From the NCBI GenBank assembly GCA_014529385.2, contig CM043966.1, positions 141,782,211-141,846,210 on the forward strand: a stretch of DNA of 64,000 bases, written 5' to 3'. Source of the stretch: Adiantum capillus-veneris (lineage: Eukaryota > Streptophyta > Polypodiopsida > Polypodiales > Pteridaceae). The position numbers and the translations under genes were made by a program. Below are positions 42,999 through 53,476 of this stretch, in pieces; the stretch's first letter is position 1; every line of letters starts with the position of its first letter. The notes beneath the pieces are model-generated. The model was given only the letters and a program-made list of their open reading frames with translations, was not told the DNA's origin and made no database searches.

Positions 42999-45900
42999 CT
43001 ACTTTCTTTGATCTTGAGCTGACCTTATCCTGATGTGATAAGGCTTTAGACGCCATCCATTTGTCCTGGTCTTGTGCACTTTACCATCAATGTCTTGAAG
43101 TCTGTAAGAGCCATTTTTGAACTTTTTGGTGACCAAGAACGGGCCTTCCCATCGGAAAAGAAACTTTCCATCCTTACGAGTGTCGAAGAGATTGTCATAT
43201 CGAAGCACCAGAGATCCCTTTTTGATGTCTTTGGATGCTAGCTTTTTGTTGAACTTTTCTCTGCGCTTCTCTGCTTCTTGAGAATAGTGGTTGATGGCTT
43301 CTTCACGATCCAATTGCAGCCTCTCTAGATCCATGATCCTTTGATGTACTTTCTCCTTTTGAGAGCCTACCTGGCTACCCAATATTCGAAGACTTGTTAA
43401 CTTCACTTCAATGGGCAAAAGCGCCTCCTTGCCATAAACCAAATGAAAGGGTGTGTATCCTAATGTGGTTTTGAAGGAGGTTCTATAGGCCCATAGAGCT
43501 CCATTCAGGTGTTTGTCCCAATCTTGGCGCCTGGCATGTACCTGTTTGGCGAGAATTTCGCAAATGATTCCATTTACCTTTTCCACCAAACCATTGCATT
43601 GAGGGTAGTAAGGAGTAGAGTGTTGATGCTGAATATTTAGCTTCTTCATGAGTTCTCCTACCAAGTCTGCTCTAAACCCTGGTCCTCTATCAGATAGTAT
43701 TTCAAGAGGGGTGCCAAACCGGCAACAGATGTGGTCAAAGATGAACTGACTCACATCCTTAGCAGTAATTCTATTGGTCGGCATAGCCTCAACCCATCTA
43801 GTCATGTAGTCTACTCCCATGATGATGTACTCTTTACCTGACTGAGTGCGTGGTAGAGGCCCTATGGCATCAATTCCCCACTTCTCAAAGGGCCCATATA
43901 CCTTTATTGGGTTCTGAGGTTCAGCTATGAGCCGTCGTGGTCCTGCTTTCTGACATTCATCACATGTTTGACACCAGTATTTGACATCACGATGAAGACT
44001 TGGCCAAGTAAACCGAGCTTGTAGAACCTTTCTACTAGTGATGTCGTGTGCAAAGTATCCTCCGCACATATCATCGTGACAAGCTTTTAAAATCTCTTCA
44101 ATTTCACTCTTCAAAGGAACTCTCCTAAGCACACCATCCTTACCAAGACAATACAAGTCATCATTTACTATGCGATACCTGGTAGCCTTCCTAGCTAACC
44201 ATCGCCTTTCCCCTGCATTCAAGTGTTTAGGAGCCTCTCCTTGCTCCAGAATGTGCATAATATCTTCCAAGTCCTCCTTGCCTTGCTGAAGTGGAAGTTT
44301 GATGGCCACTGCTCCCACTATTGACTCATTTAACTTTGATGATGCTAGGTGGTCTGCATCCTTGTTTTGGTCTCTTGGCACATGATGTACTTGTGCCTCC
44401 CTAAATCTCCTCATAAGAGCTTTGGCTTCTCTCATTTTAGTAGAGAGACGGGCATTTTTGCAAGCCCATGTACCTTGCATTTGCCTTACCAAAAGCATGG
44501 AGTCACCAAAAGCGTTTAATCTCTTAATTGAATTATCGAGGCACCAACAAAGGCCATGAATTAGAGCATGATATTCTGCTTCATTGTTGGAGTGGACATC
44601 TTCTAGAGTGATCCCTTCACCATGGATCCTCTCTCCCAATGGAGATAAGACCATGATGACTGCAGCTGCCTTATCCTTGGTTCTCTTGTATGCTCCATCA
44701 AAGTAGAGGCTATAAGCATTGACCAAAGCCTCTGGAGCTGGAGGTGGTGGAAGTTCCTTTCTCTTCAAATGGAAAACTTTTTCATAGCACTTGTTTGTTA
44801 AAATGTCGGCTAAGCATGCTCGAGTTGTTCTTTCAACCTGTATTGTATAATCAAACTCTTGAAGTCGCACCACCCACTTTGCTATTTTGTCAGAGATTTC
44901 CATATGTTGTAGTGCATAGGGAAACATATCCTCCACAGTGATAATTACAAACCTCTTCGGCAGCAAGTATGGCCGAAATTTGGTTACCGCAAACATGAGA
45001 GCTAACACTAGCTGTTCCATCAGGGTGTAGGCCTTCTCTGTGTTTTCCATGAGGCGGCTAGCAAAATACACAGGCCTCATAAAGGATGTTTTTGGATCTT
45101 TTTGTAGGAGGGCAGCACCAATGGCCTCTTCTCCCACACTAGGGTTTACAAAGAATGTTTCTTCCCAACAAGGTTGGAGGATTACAGGGAGTGACCCTAA
45201 CATTTTTTTAATCTCTCTAAAATGCCCATCACTTTCTTCACTCCAAACAAGCGTCTCTTGACGAGTCAGCTGTTGTAGAGGAAATATAACTTGGGAGAGT
45301 AAGTGTATGAATCTACTCAAATATCTTAGCTTTTGCAAGAAAGAGATTAATTGTTTGATGGAAGTTGGGGAAGGTAGATTTAGCAATGTTTCTATCTTTT
45401 CAGGATCTACCTCGATTCCATCAATGGACACTACATGCCCTAATAGTGTAACCTTGCTTTCCCCAATGTGACATTTGTCCTTGTTTAGTTGTCCACCCAG
45501 CTTAGCTAAACGAGTAAATCCTTCATCAATCTTGCCGAGATGCATACTTTCGGAGCTGTAAATACAAAAGTCATCTATGAAAACCCTTATGGACTTACCA
45601 AAGTAAGGTTGGAAGACCATGTTCATGAATCGTTGAAAGGTGGCTGGAGCGTTGGTGAGACCAAAAGGCATGACTCGAAATGCAAAACATCCCCATGGTG
45701 TGATGAAAGTAGTCTTTTTCTGGTCCTCCTGTGCAATGCGTATTTGAAAGTAGCCAGAGTAGCCATCACACAGTGTGTATCTCTCATGGCCTGCTACTTC
45801 ATTTAGAATCTCATCTTGAAATGGGAGAGGGAAGTGGTCCCTCTTTGTTGCAGCATTTAGTGGCTTGTAATCCACACACACTCGCCATTTACCATTCTTC

Positions 45901-46850
45901 TTTGGCCTCACCACTATTGGGGAGACCCATTCTGAATCTTCTACTGGGTATATGAATCCTGCTTCTAAGAGTCTCTTCACCTCAGACAACAGTGCATTTT
46001 GTTGAACAACTCCTAATCTTCTTAGTTTTTGTACTACTGGCTTGCTCCCTTCTTTTAGATGGATATGATGCTTCACTGCAGTGACACCTGTAATGTGAGT
46101 GTAATCAGAAATAAACAATGATGCATGCTTCTTGAGAGCATTTACATAACCCTCCTTTTCTTCTTCCTTTATATCCTTGGATAACATCTCCTCTAGGCTG
46201 GCATCCCACACATTCTCCATTTGGATCCTTGGGTTGTCTTCTGATGAGGTAGTTTCCTTTATGGTGACGCCCATGACTTCGAGAGTGCTATCACTCTCTT
46301 CACTTGAACTCTCTTCCTCGTCCATAGATGAGGAGCATCCACTTGAGCTCCACTCATCAGCTGACGTCTCTAGTTCAAGGTTCTCTTGTCGCCCATTCTT
46401 TAGGTTATAAACCACCTTCCGACTATGGCCACCCATGCGAGGCCTCAACTCCAAGTCTCCTGTTGCCCAATCTTGCCTAGCTCCTATACCCATGAGCCAA
46501 GGTCGTCCTAAAATAAGGGGGTATCCTTCTCCCTTTACTGGCATCACATAAGCATCAACCTCTGTAGTGATTCCAAAAACAGAAACTCTCAAAGCTTTCA
46601 CTACACCCACACAAGTGACAGAGACATTATTGACCATTTTTGCCCTAAAGTTTGATGATTCCATTACCTCTAAACCCAATTGATGCATTAGCTTTTCTGT
46701 CATGACACAAACCTCTGCTCCACTGTCAATGTAAGTTTTTGGAATCCGTTGTCCCTTGATTTGAGCCTCCACCAAAGGAACTATATCCTTGAGACCATAT
46801 GCTTTGATTACACTTACTAGCTTACTTCGCTTTGCCCTCGTGCTCACCAT
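42999..46850 (-). CDS. pol: Tat-like pol: protease, RT, dual RNase H, integrase (intact)
   Basis: 1283 codons without a stop. Aspartic protease: YIDSGAEVCVMTEKL near residue 42. Reverse transcriptase: CVDYKPLNAATKRDHFP, LCDGYSGYFQIRIAQED, MPFGLTNAPATFQRFM and IRVFIDDFCIYSS (FIDD catalytic site). First RNase H: YFASRLMENTEKAYTLMEQL, ending VERTTRACLADIL. A second RNase H follows: LYFDGAYKRTKDKAAAVI, NNEAEYHALIHGL, FGDSMLLVRQMQG and PRDQNKDADHLA, with the D-E-D residues kept. Integrase: HDDMCGGYF and CQTCDECQKAG for the zinc domain; WGIDAIGPLPR, SDRGPGFRADL and NGLVEKVNGI for the D-D-E core. The C-terminal module is FRWEGPFLVTKKF. pol lies in the same frame as the end of gag, one UGA apart. Confidence 0.95.
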   Translation of the reverse strand: MVSTRAKRSKLVSVIKAYGLKDIVPLVEAQIKGQRIPKTYIDSGAEVCVMTEKLMHQLGLEVMESSNFRAKMVNNVSVTCVGVVKALRVSVFGITTEVDAYVMPVKGEGYPLILGRPWLMGIGARQDWATGDLELRPRMGGHSRKVVYNLKNGRQENLELETSADEWSSSGCSSSMDEEESSSEESDSTLEVMGVTIKETTSSEDNPRIQMENVWDASLEEMLSKDIKEEEKEGYVNALKKHASLFISDYTHITGVTAVKHHIHLKEGSKPVVQKLRRLGVVQQNALLSEVKRLLEAGFIYPVEDSEWVSPIVVRPKKNGKWRVCVDYKPLNAATKRDHFPLPFQDEILNEVAGHERYTLCDGYSGYFQIRIAQEDQKKTTFITPWGCFAFRVMPFGLTNAPATFQRFMNMVFQPYFGKSIRVFIDDFCIYSSESMHLGKIDEGFTRLAKLGGQLNKDKCHIGESKVTLLGHVVSIDGIEVDPEKIETLLNLPSPTSIKQLISFLQKLRYLSRFIHLLSQVIFPLQQLTRQETLVWSEESDGHFREIKKMLGSLPVILQPCWEETFFVNPSVGEEAIGAALLQKDPKTSFMRPVYFASRLMENTEKAYTLMEQLVLALMFAVTKFRPYLLPKRFVIITVEDMFPYALQHMEISDKIAKWVVRLQEFDYTIQVERTTRACLADILTNKCYEKVFHLKRKELPPPPAPEALVNAYSLYFDGAYKRTKDKAAAVIMVLSPLGERIHGEGITLEDVHSNNEAEYHALIHGLCWCLDNSIKRLNAFGDSMLLVRQMQGTWACKNARLSTKMREAKALMRRFREAQVHHVPRDQNKDADHLASSKLNESIVGAVAIKLPLQQGKEDLEDIMHILEQGEAPKHLNAGERRWLARKATRYRIVNDDLYCLGKDGVLRRVPLKSEIEEILKACHDDMCGGYFAHDITSRKVLQARFTWPSLHRDVKYWCQTCDECQKAGPRRLIAEPQNPIKVYGPFEKWGIDAIGPLPRTQSGKEYIIMGVDYMTRWVEAMPTNRITAKDVSQFIFDHICCRFGTPLEILSDRGPGFRADLVGELMKKLNIQHQHSTPYYPQCNGLVEKVNGIICEILAKQVHARRQDWDKHLNGALWAYRTSFKTTLGYTPFHLVYGKEALLPIEVKLTSLRILGSQVGSQKEKVHQRIMDLERLQLDREEAINHYSQEAEKRREKFNKKLASKDIKKGSLVLRYDNLFDTRKDGKFLFRWEGPFLVTKKFKNGSYRLQDIDGKVHKTRTNGWRLKPYHIRIRSAQDQRK

Positions 46851-46856
46851 TTTTGA

Positions 46857-46859
46857 TCA
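46857..46859 (-). promoter_or_regulatory. In-frame UGA between Tat-like gag and pol
   Basis: Reads CGA CAA TGA TCA AAA ATG GTG. gag and pol are in one frame and only this stop and two codons separate the gag end from the pol ATG. It could be a readthrough stop controlling the gag:pol ratio, or pol could start at its own ATG. Confidence 0.45.
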
Positions 46860-48181
46860 TTGTCGTCGAAGCTTTGGGGAGATATGAAGTAGTTGTGGCC
46901 AAGTAATCTTTGGTCCTTGGGAACTCACATCAGCTGTCAAGTCATAAGGTTGTGTCCGAGATCCCATCGGGAAATCAGGGATGTCAATTTGAGACCTAGT
47001 ACGGGTCTTTCTCTTCTTGGCTTCATCTTTAGTTGCCCGAGATGTACTTGCTTCATTGCTTGCATCCTTGCTTGTTTCTTTACCTACTTCATCTTGGACA
47101 CGCACACGTTTGATAGGCATTGTAGCCACTTCATCTATCTTCATCTTCCCTTTAGCTATTTCTTCCTGGTTGCTTCTGCCCTTGAGGACCTCCTCCATCC
47201 TTATGATGCTCACATTTGGTTGAGTAGCAGGGGCTTGAGCTTGAGCACGAGGTGGCTGCAAAATTTGAGGTTGCGGTTGCTCTTGTGCTTGAGCTCTATC
47301 ACGGGGAGGACTTACTTGTTGTCGAGGACCTCTGACAGGGTAGTCATATCTTCTGGGATGAGGGCAATTATACATGCCGTGGCCATTTTCCCCACAATTG
47401 TAACACAACATTTCCCTTGCTTGACGTCGCATTGGTGGCCGATTCCCACCATTTCCCTCAATAGGCCTTCTTGCACCCTGCACAAGATTTACTCTCAACC
47501 CCTCTAGCTGGTTTGTGAGATTGTTTATTTGTTGGAGCATATCTTCTTGTTGACCTCTATTGAGGTTTGGTGCATTAGGCACATTTGGAGGTATGTGAGA
47601 AGCTTCCATAGTTGTGATATTGCCTCTCAAAGCTAGCTGGCCAGCTTGGGCTTGATAGAGAATCTTTCTATTCTTTTCCCTAGCAATTCTTAAGGCATCT
47701 TCAAAAGCATTTGGAAATTTGCTCTTTACCTTCTCCCTTAGCAAGGGGTACAAACCTGAGATAAATCGATCCTTTTGGAGGCAATTGGGAGCTCGCTCAC
47801 CAGGGTTTAGTGAGTCTGACCATTGCCCCAAATTTTCAGAAAACCTTCCTCATAGTTTGCATAACCATGAGGGTCAACTTGATGAAGGGTCAGAAGCCGT
47901 TGCCATAGTTCTTCTACCGAATTGGCTCGTTGAAATCTTCGTAGGAAATCCGCCTTCAATCCCTCCCAATCAATTCTTTGGGTTGGATCTAGAGCCTGGA
48001 ACCATACCCTAGCTTCTTCTTTGAGCACCAAAGGAAAAGCTCTCAATTTCAATGCTTCGTCATCCCTCCCAGAGACAAGGAAAGCCATCTCCAAGTTATC
48101 CAAAAAATCCCCAGCATTTTCCCCACTACGCCCAAAAAAATTTGGGAAAGCCATCATAAAAATGGGTTGCCTTCCTCTCAA
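46857..48181 (-). pseudogene. gag: Tat-like gag with one frameshift
   Basis: Two overlapping frames. The N-terminal part (47807-48181) has FLDNLEMAFLVSGRDDEAL and ARVWFQALDPTQRIDWEGL, the capsid core. The C-terminal part (46857-47840) has QWSDSLNPGERAPNCLQ, KDRFISGLYPLLREKVK, a CCHC knuckle (CYNCGENGHGMYNC) and a Pro/Gln-rich tail. A 1-base indel near 47845 separates them, so gag is broken unless it is a programmed shift. The last codon before pol is an in-frame TGA at 46857-46859. Confidence 0.85.
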
Positions 48182-48954
48182 TACAGCACAAAGATGAAAA
48201 CGTCTAGGCCCAAATCATATCTTATTAAGGGTAGAATAAATGGATTGATAGATGCATCAATCTCAGCTAGACGACGAGGGCCTAGTAAGTTCCTTATGAT
48301 GTTTTGGAACCTAAGCTTTGTGCTAGCTATTATATGCACAGTTTGTCTAGCAAGAGGTTGGAAAGGTCCATATAAATCCCTATGATTCATGGAGTATGCT
48401 TAAAGCAAGATGAAGATGTGAACATCAAAAGATACATTATACTCCAAAATAGGAAATATTATAGGGTCAGGGGACAACAATATCTCTCTCAACCTCTCAA
48501 CTCCAAAATAGAAGACCAATCTTTGTTGGAAAAAATTCTTTCTATCAATGCGCACATTCACCCTAACATTCTGAACTGATTGAAAGTTGTAGAAAATGGG
48601 ATTATTCATTGGTGCATTAAAAACAAACTTCCATGAAGCACTTCATTGAAGTTGAGCTCTCTTGGATCCCACCATTTGAGAGATGCGAAGAATTTGCTCA
48701 CCAGTGATTAGCCTAGCTTTGGTGTGACCATCTTCAGCTTTGTAGAGTTCATAGGGTTCGATGGCTACCCTCTCAACCACCTTGAGCCTTCTTGCTAGTA
48801 GTAGTTGGAGTGCATCACCATATGTAGCCTCTTGCCAATACCGCACCCCATTGATGTGTAGCTCCCCCTCCAGAAACTTGTTAATACCCGAGTGTGAGAG
48901 TGCTTTCACCACCTGAAGTCGAGGCTTCAAAGGAAGTGTCTTCACACTAGCCAC
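48178..48954 (-). pseudogene. Extra ORF upstream of Tat-like gag, two in-frame stops
   Basis: One frame of about 259 codons from an ATG at 48954 (MASVKTLPLKPRLQVVKAL), broken only by a TGA (48643-48645) and a TAA (48400-48402). The first segment has GINKFLEGELHINGVRYW. The second and third segments resemble each other: FQSVQNVRVNVRI, ILEYNVSFDVHIFIL against FQPLARQTVHIIAS, LIRYDLGLDVFIFVL, suggesting an internal duplication. Its end overlaps the gag start in another frame. Ogre/Tat elements carry an ORF of unknown role at this position; I recognise no domain. Confidence 0.6.
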
Positions 48955-49179
48955 AAAGCACTCAACACAATTTTTTGACCTAGGGACTTAATGACTACAA
49001 GATTTTCCTTGAAGCAAAGAAGGGTGTGTGTAGTTAACTCTCTTTACCCGCATACGTGCCGTTTGTCGATAAAGACGCTTCTTTTCTCGAGCTTCTTGGG
49101 GAGACCATAGTGGAAGTCTCGGAGAATTTGATGGATCTTCCTTCATAGGATTGACAGAGCGTTGCTTGAGAACTCCTCA

Positions 49180-49194
49180 GTGGGGGCACCAATT
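49180..49194 (-). promoter_or_regulatory. Probable primer binding site of the Tat-like element
   Basis: On the - strand the 5' LTR end (CTTCGTCA) is followed by TAAAT and then TGGTGCCCCCACTGAG, which begins with the TGG expected for complementarity to a tRNA CCA end. The tRNA was not identified. Confidence 0.55.
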
Positions 49195-49196
49195 TA

Positions 49197-49312
49197 TGAC
49201 GAAGGAAATTTGGAATGGCGGCCTCTACACCAAAACAAACTCCATTGCGCCACAAGGGAAATGAGACAAGGGCACCACCTAGTCTTGGAAGCGTGGGCTA
49301 GGACAGCTACAT

Positions 49313-49391
<79 letters not shown>

Positions 49392-50682
49392 ACTATGAAT
49401 GAAGCATTAACCTTAGTGTGTGTACAAGGAATGGATGACTTCAAACACTCCCAACACAAATAGCATGTAGATTACCAAACAACCACTCAAGGATTAGCCA
49501 AGATCACATCAAGCACTCTCACACATATATAAAAGATTTCTCTTAATTAACATAAGTAAGAGAAGGAGAGGTTACTAGCATGAAACAATTTGCACTCTAG
49601 AATGTGCAAGAATAGAGTGAACGAATGAGCTTATGGGCTCATGGTGAGTGATACAAAGACTCAATGGGGCTGAGGGAGGCTTGAAATTACAAAGGGGAAG
49701 GCCTCTTTATATAGAAAAGAGAGTGATTAAGAGTGAGGTTAAGATCCAAGTGTAATTTGTACAAATGAAGCTTGATTAGGGACATTCAACCAATGAAGAA
49801 GCTCCTTCCAAGTGATTTGTTGACCAATTAGCTCCATCATCACTTGTGTTGTCTTCACTCCTTCCTCCATAGCTTGAGTCCAAGAGCTTCCTTATTTTAA
49901 AATGTAAAGAATCTACATAAAATCAATACATATCTAGTAATAATAGAAAGGGGTTGAATGAGAACTTATGAATTACAACAAGATTAAGCATGACTTGAGA
50001 GGTGATTAGAAGAGGAATTTTGATGGGTTTTTGAGCTTGAGAGAGAGGAGGAAGGAGAGGAGGGTGAGAAGACTAATGGCTCATTTTTAGAGAAGGTCTC
50101 AATGTGGAAAAGGAAGGGTGTGTGTGTGTAAAGGTAGAGGGGGTGGTCTCCACCACAGTTGAAAAAACTGGCGTCCGCCATTTTGGCCATATCTCATAGA
50201 CCGTAGATGCAAAAATTATAAAAAAAATAATGGCCAGAATCTCCAGCTCATCAGCTACAACTTTGATGAAGACAACTTTTCTTGGATCGGAGTGGAAGTA
50301 TTTTTTAAAAATTCAGCAAAATCATGTGTCTGGTTCCTTCCTTTACCAAGTCTTCCACTTGGGTCCCATTTGTTTGAATCATCATATGGCTCCAAATCCA
50401 TGATGATATGAGCCACTCATGACCCTTGAATCATGGGTGCATGGCTCCACAACCACATCATATCTTTTCTTTTCACATTTACATATTTTCCCTTCTCTTT
50501 ACCACTAGGTTCTCCCTCTACCTTTCACCTCCGGTGAACTAGTCAAGAAAAAATTCCTATCAAATCATTTTTTTTTAATTTTTCCAAGAGGTTGTTCTCA
50601 CTCTTTCTTTTATTGTAAACCTCTAGAAGCAAGGAAAACCAACAAAATATAATAAACAAAAATTTGTGATAGGCTCGGATCA
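49197..50682 (-). mobile_element. 5' LTR of the Tat-like element
   Basis: 1486 bp, same ends as the 3' LTR. Contains (GA)n at 49316-49389 (about 37 units) where the other LTR has about 13. Confidence 0.93.
49707..49713 (-). promoter_or_regulatory. TATA box of the Tat-like 5' LTR
   Basis: TATATAA on the - strand in the context TTTTCTATATAAAGAGGCC. It is the best TATA match in this LTR and is kept in the 3' LTR at 41982-41988. Confidence 0.6.
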
Positions 50683-51560
50683 GTATATAAAGTGCATCAA
50701 CAACTGTGAAAGAACTGCAATTTGCAACAGTCAGAACAACCTTTTCAACTCCCTTGACCGAATCAACTGACATACATGCATCATAAACATAAGGATCATA
50801 AGTGCACTCTGCACTAAAAGCCCATTCGGCATGAGCATCACAGTCTCCTTTCACAGAAGACTCAACAATAGATGCATTTGTAGTGGAACTAGCCTCTTCC
50901 TTCTTAGCCTCTTTTGCCTTCAACTTAGGAAAGTACTTGATCAAGTGATCATTAGCTTTACAATAATGGCAATGCATCTTATTTTTGTCCTTTTCACTAG
51001 AATTCCTAGACAAATTGCTGCCAGCAACAATGGTAGGTACATGTGATTTACCACTCACAAAAGAACCATGAGAAGCGGCTAAATTACTGTTACGACCTTT
51101 TCGTTGAGCAATAATAAAGGCATGTTGTTTAGACCTATTTTTTTTGGAAAGTGACTCTGACAATATCAATGTGCATAATGCATTGAACTTGACAACTTTT
51201 TGATTTCCTTGGTCATAAGTCTCCAAGTACTAGTAAAAGTCTGGTAAGAATCTGTAGTAAAAGTCTTTAAGAACAGTTTGCATAAGGGAACTGTTAGAAA
51301 TGGCTTTGCCTGTAGAAATAAGTTGCTCATTAATATCCTTGACACCAGTAAGGAAAGTGTCCATCTCATTTTCCTCATGCATAATCTTTGACTCCAGATC
51401 TTTACGTAGCAATGTAATTTTAGCCTCATTGCCACTTGCATAAAGACCAACCAGCATATCAAAAGCCTGTTTTGTAGATTTTGCTGAACGAATATGAGGA
51501 GTAATAGTGCGTTTCACAGACAACACAATCAATGCATGAGCTTGTATCATAAAAATCTAA
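50683..51560 (-). pseudogene. Copia A gag, partial
   Basis: The 5' part of copia A to the right of the inserted Tat-like element. It has the gag core (SAKSTKQAFDMLVGLYASG, LESKIMHEENEMDTFLTG) and a zinc knuckle that reads CHYCKANDHLIKYFPKLKA, with the last Cys replaced by Phe. The protease/pre-integrase beginning VDALYI meets the insertion. A stop near 51230 and a frame change split gag, and its N-terminus and the 5' LTR are missing. Confidence 0.8.
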
Positions 51561-51858
51561 TATCTAACCAACCCAAATGATTTTCTCATATTTAACTGAT
51601 CATTTAATGTGGGAGAATAGAATAGACGGGAACAAGGGTTAGAATATAGACATGTGCTTTCGGGTCTATCTCGACATGGGGCCAATGGTAAAGGGACCCA
51701 AATGAGAGATGACCTTGTTGGGATTCAAGTCAACTGGCCGGACATCCCACTTACTACTAACCCATCTACTAACTTAACCATACATACACTTATTCTTTAA
51801 TACAGCTGAATAAGGAGTTGCAAAATAGGATAACGTTGCTGTGCGCTCCACCCAAAGT

Positions 51859-51861
<3 letters not shown>

Positions 51862-51946
<85 letters not shown>
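51862..51946. repeat. (TC)n in the copia B 5' LTR
   Basis: About 42 TC dinucleotides; the 3' LTR has only about six at the same place (56870-56880). Confidence 0.97.
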
Positions 51947-51954
<8 letters not shown>

Positions 51955-51985
51955 ACTTGCACACACTTCCCTTGGCACCTTCAAC

Positions 51986-51997
51986 TGGTATCAGAGC
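51986..51997 (+). promoter_or_regulatory. Primer binding site, tRNA-iMet type, of copia B
   Basis: TGGTATCAGAGC two bases after the LTR end, complementary to the 3' end of initiator tRNA-Met. Confidence 0.92.
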
Positions 51998-52672
51998 AGG
52001 GTTTGTGCTTGCCGTTTTCGCATCCGCACGCATGCACTTTCAAAATTGCAAAAAGGTTTCCGATGATATGCATTGTTTTGACACTTTGATAGCACTTGAG
52101 CTCTTTTGAGAGCGGTTTTACTCCCCGTAGGGATTTGTTTACTGCTTGCACATTTTGTTTGGTGCCTGTTTGAGCGCGCATACTGCACCTTGCAGTATTG
52201 TTGACAGTGGATGTACGTTGAGTTGTGGAAACTACCATATGTACCTTTTGTGGAGCCGATTTCTGGCAGTCCCGACCATTTCTAAGACTGGGCTAGTTTC
52301 TTGTCTGCATAACCTTTTGTGAGGGTTGATAGCGTGAGGTTTTCTTGAGCTGGGGGATTCTCGAATGTTGAAATCCTTTCGGTGATACAGGTTGCTGGAG
52401 TACCCTTTTTTTGTGGCCTCGTCATAGGACATGTATAGAGAGGGCTAGGTGCATTTGACACCTTGCTGGTAGTCTTGGTCAGCTTTTGAGTTTTTATGCA
52501 TAGTTAGTGGTTGATGCACCTGTCTTATGCTTTGAGAGCATTGCTTTTGATGCGTTACTAATCTCTTGTGACAGTTTTGGATTGAGATTCAGTCAGTTTT
52601 TCGAGGGAACCTGTGCCGAATTTTCCCCAGAATTACCAGTGTTTATCGCCGTATTATCTTTAGCTTGCAGCC

Positions 52673-53476
52673 ATGTCATCCAGTAGTGAAAAGGATATTT
52701 ACAATATCCAAAAATTTGATGGGACAAATTTTGCTATCTGGAAAGAGCAGATTCAAGACGTAGAAAAAGGCCAGCTGGATCCTATCATGGAGCGCCCAAA
52801 GGGCGAGTATACAGATGTTGAGTGGGAGAAACTTGATGCTAACGCCAAATATACCCTCTATTTGCATTTGGCTGAATCTGTGTACTTTACTATAGTTGGA
52901 GAAAGGAATACTAGAGATGTATGGGATAAGTTGTGTTCTAGTTATGAGAAGAAAAGTGCCACTAATAAGGTTTTCTTGATGAAGAAGTTGTTTGACCTTT
53001 GTATGAAGGAAGAGGTCACTATTTCTACTCACATTAATGAGTTCAATATCATTTTCACTTAGTTGACCACTCAGGGTTTGGTCTTCAATGAGGAAATCAA
53101 ATGTATATTCTTGCTATGCAGTTTACCCTCGTCTTGGCATACGTTCTGTACTGCGATTAGCAACTCAACACCTAGTACCGGTCTAGTGTATAATGACGTC
53201 CTTGGGAGTCTGTTTACCAAGGAGATTCACAGGAAATCTCTCGACGGCAAGAAGGATGGTGATGCGTATGTTGCTAGTGATAGACAGAGGGGTTGCACTC
53301 AAAGTCGTGCCAAAAGCAAGGAATGTGGGGGCTCAGGCAGTAAGTCTTGGGGTTCTATGCGTAATGTCAAGTGCTATCACTGCCATAAAAAAGGGCATGT
53401 GAAGAAGGATTGTAGGAAATGGCAACAAAGCAAGAAGGATAAACAATCCGGTGAAACTTCTAAGTCTGATGATTGA
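52673..53476 (+). pseudogene. Copia B gag with one in-frame UAG
   Basis: Starts at ATG in MSSSSEKDIYNIQKFDGTN, typical of copia gag (IQKFDGTNFAIWKEQIQ). One TAG at 53060-53062 interrupts an otherwise open frame. The C-terminal half has a CCHC knuckle (CYHCHKKGHVKKDC) and a lysine-rich end. It stops at 53474-53476, after which the same frame stays open into the protease. Confidence 0.85.

Larger units (their letters stand above)
41520..50682 (-). mobile_element. Tat/Ogre-like Ty3/gypsy element with both LTRs (TSD GTAT)
   Basis: A 9.16 kb element on the - strand inside copia A. LTRs are at 41520-42957 and 49197-50682, with only about ten substitutions between them by eye, most of the length difference being (GA)n size, so it is young. 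GTAT flanks both sides (41516-41519 and 50683-50686). Internal order: primer site, broken extra ORF, gag (one frameshift), in-frame UGA, intact pol with a second RNase H domain, polypurine tract. The second RNase H and the ORF before gag are characters of the Tat/Ogre lineage. Confidence 0.93.

Noticed and set aside
51774-52089. Frames of Ser-Leu and Arg-Glu repeats
   Set aside because: Translation of (TC)n in the copia B LTR.
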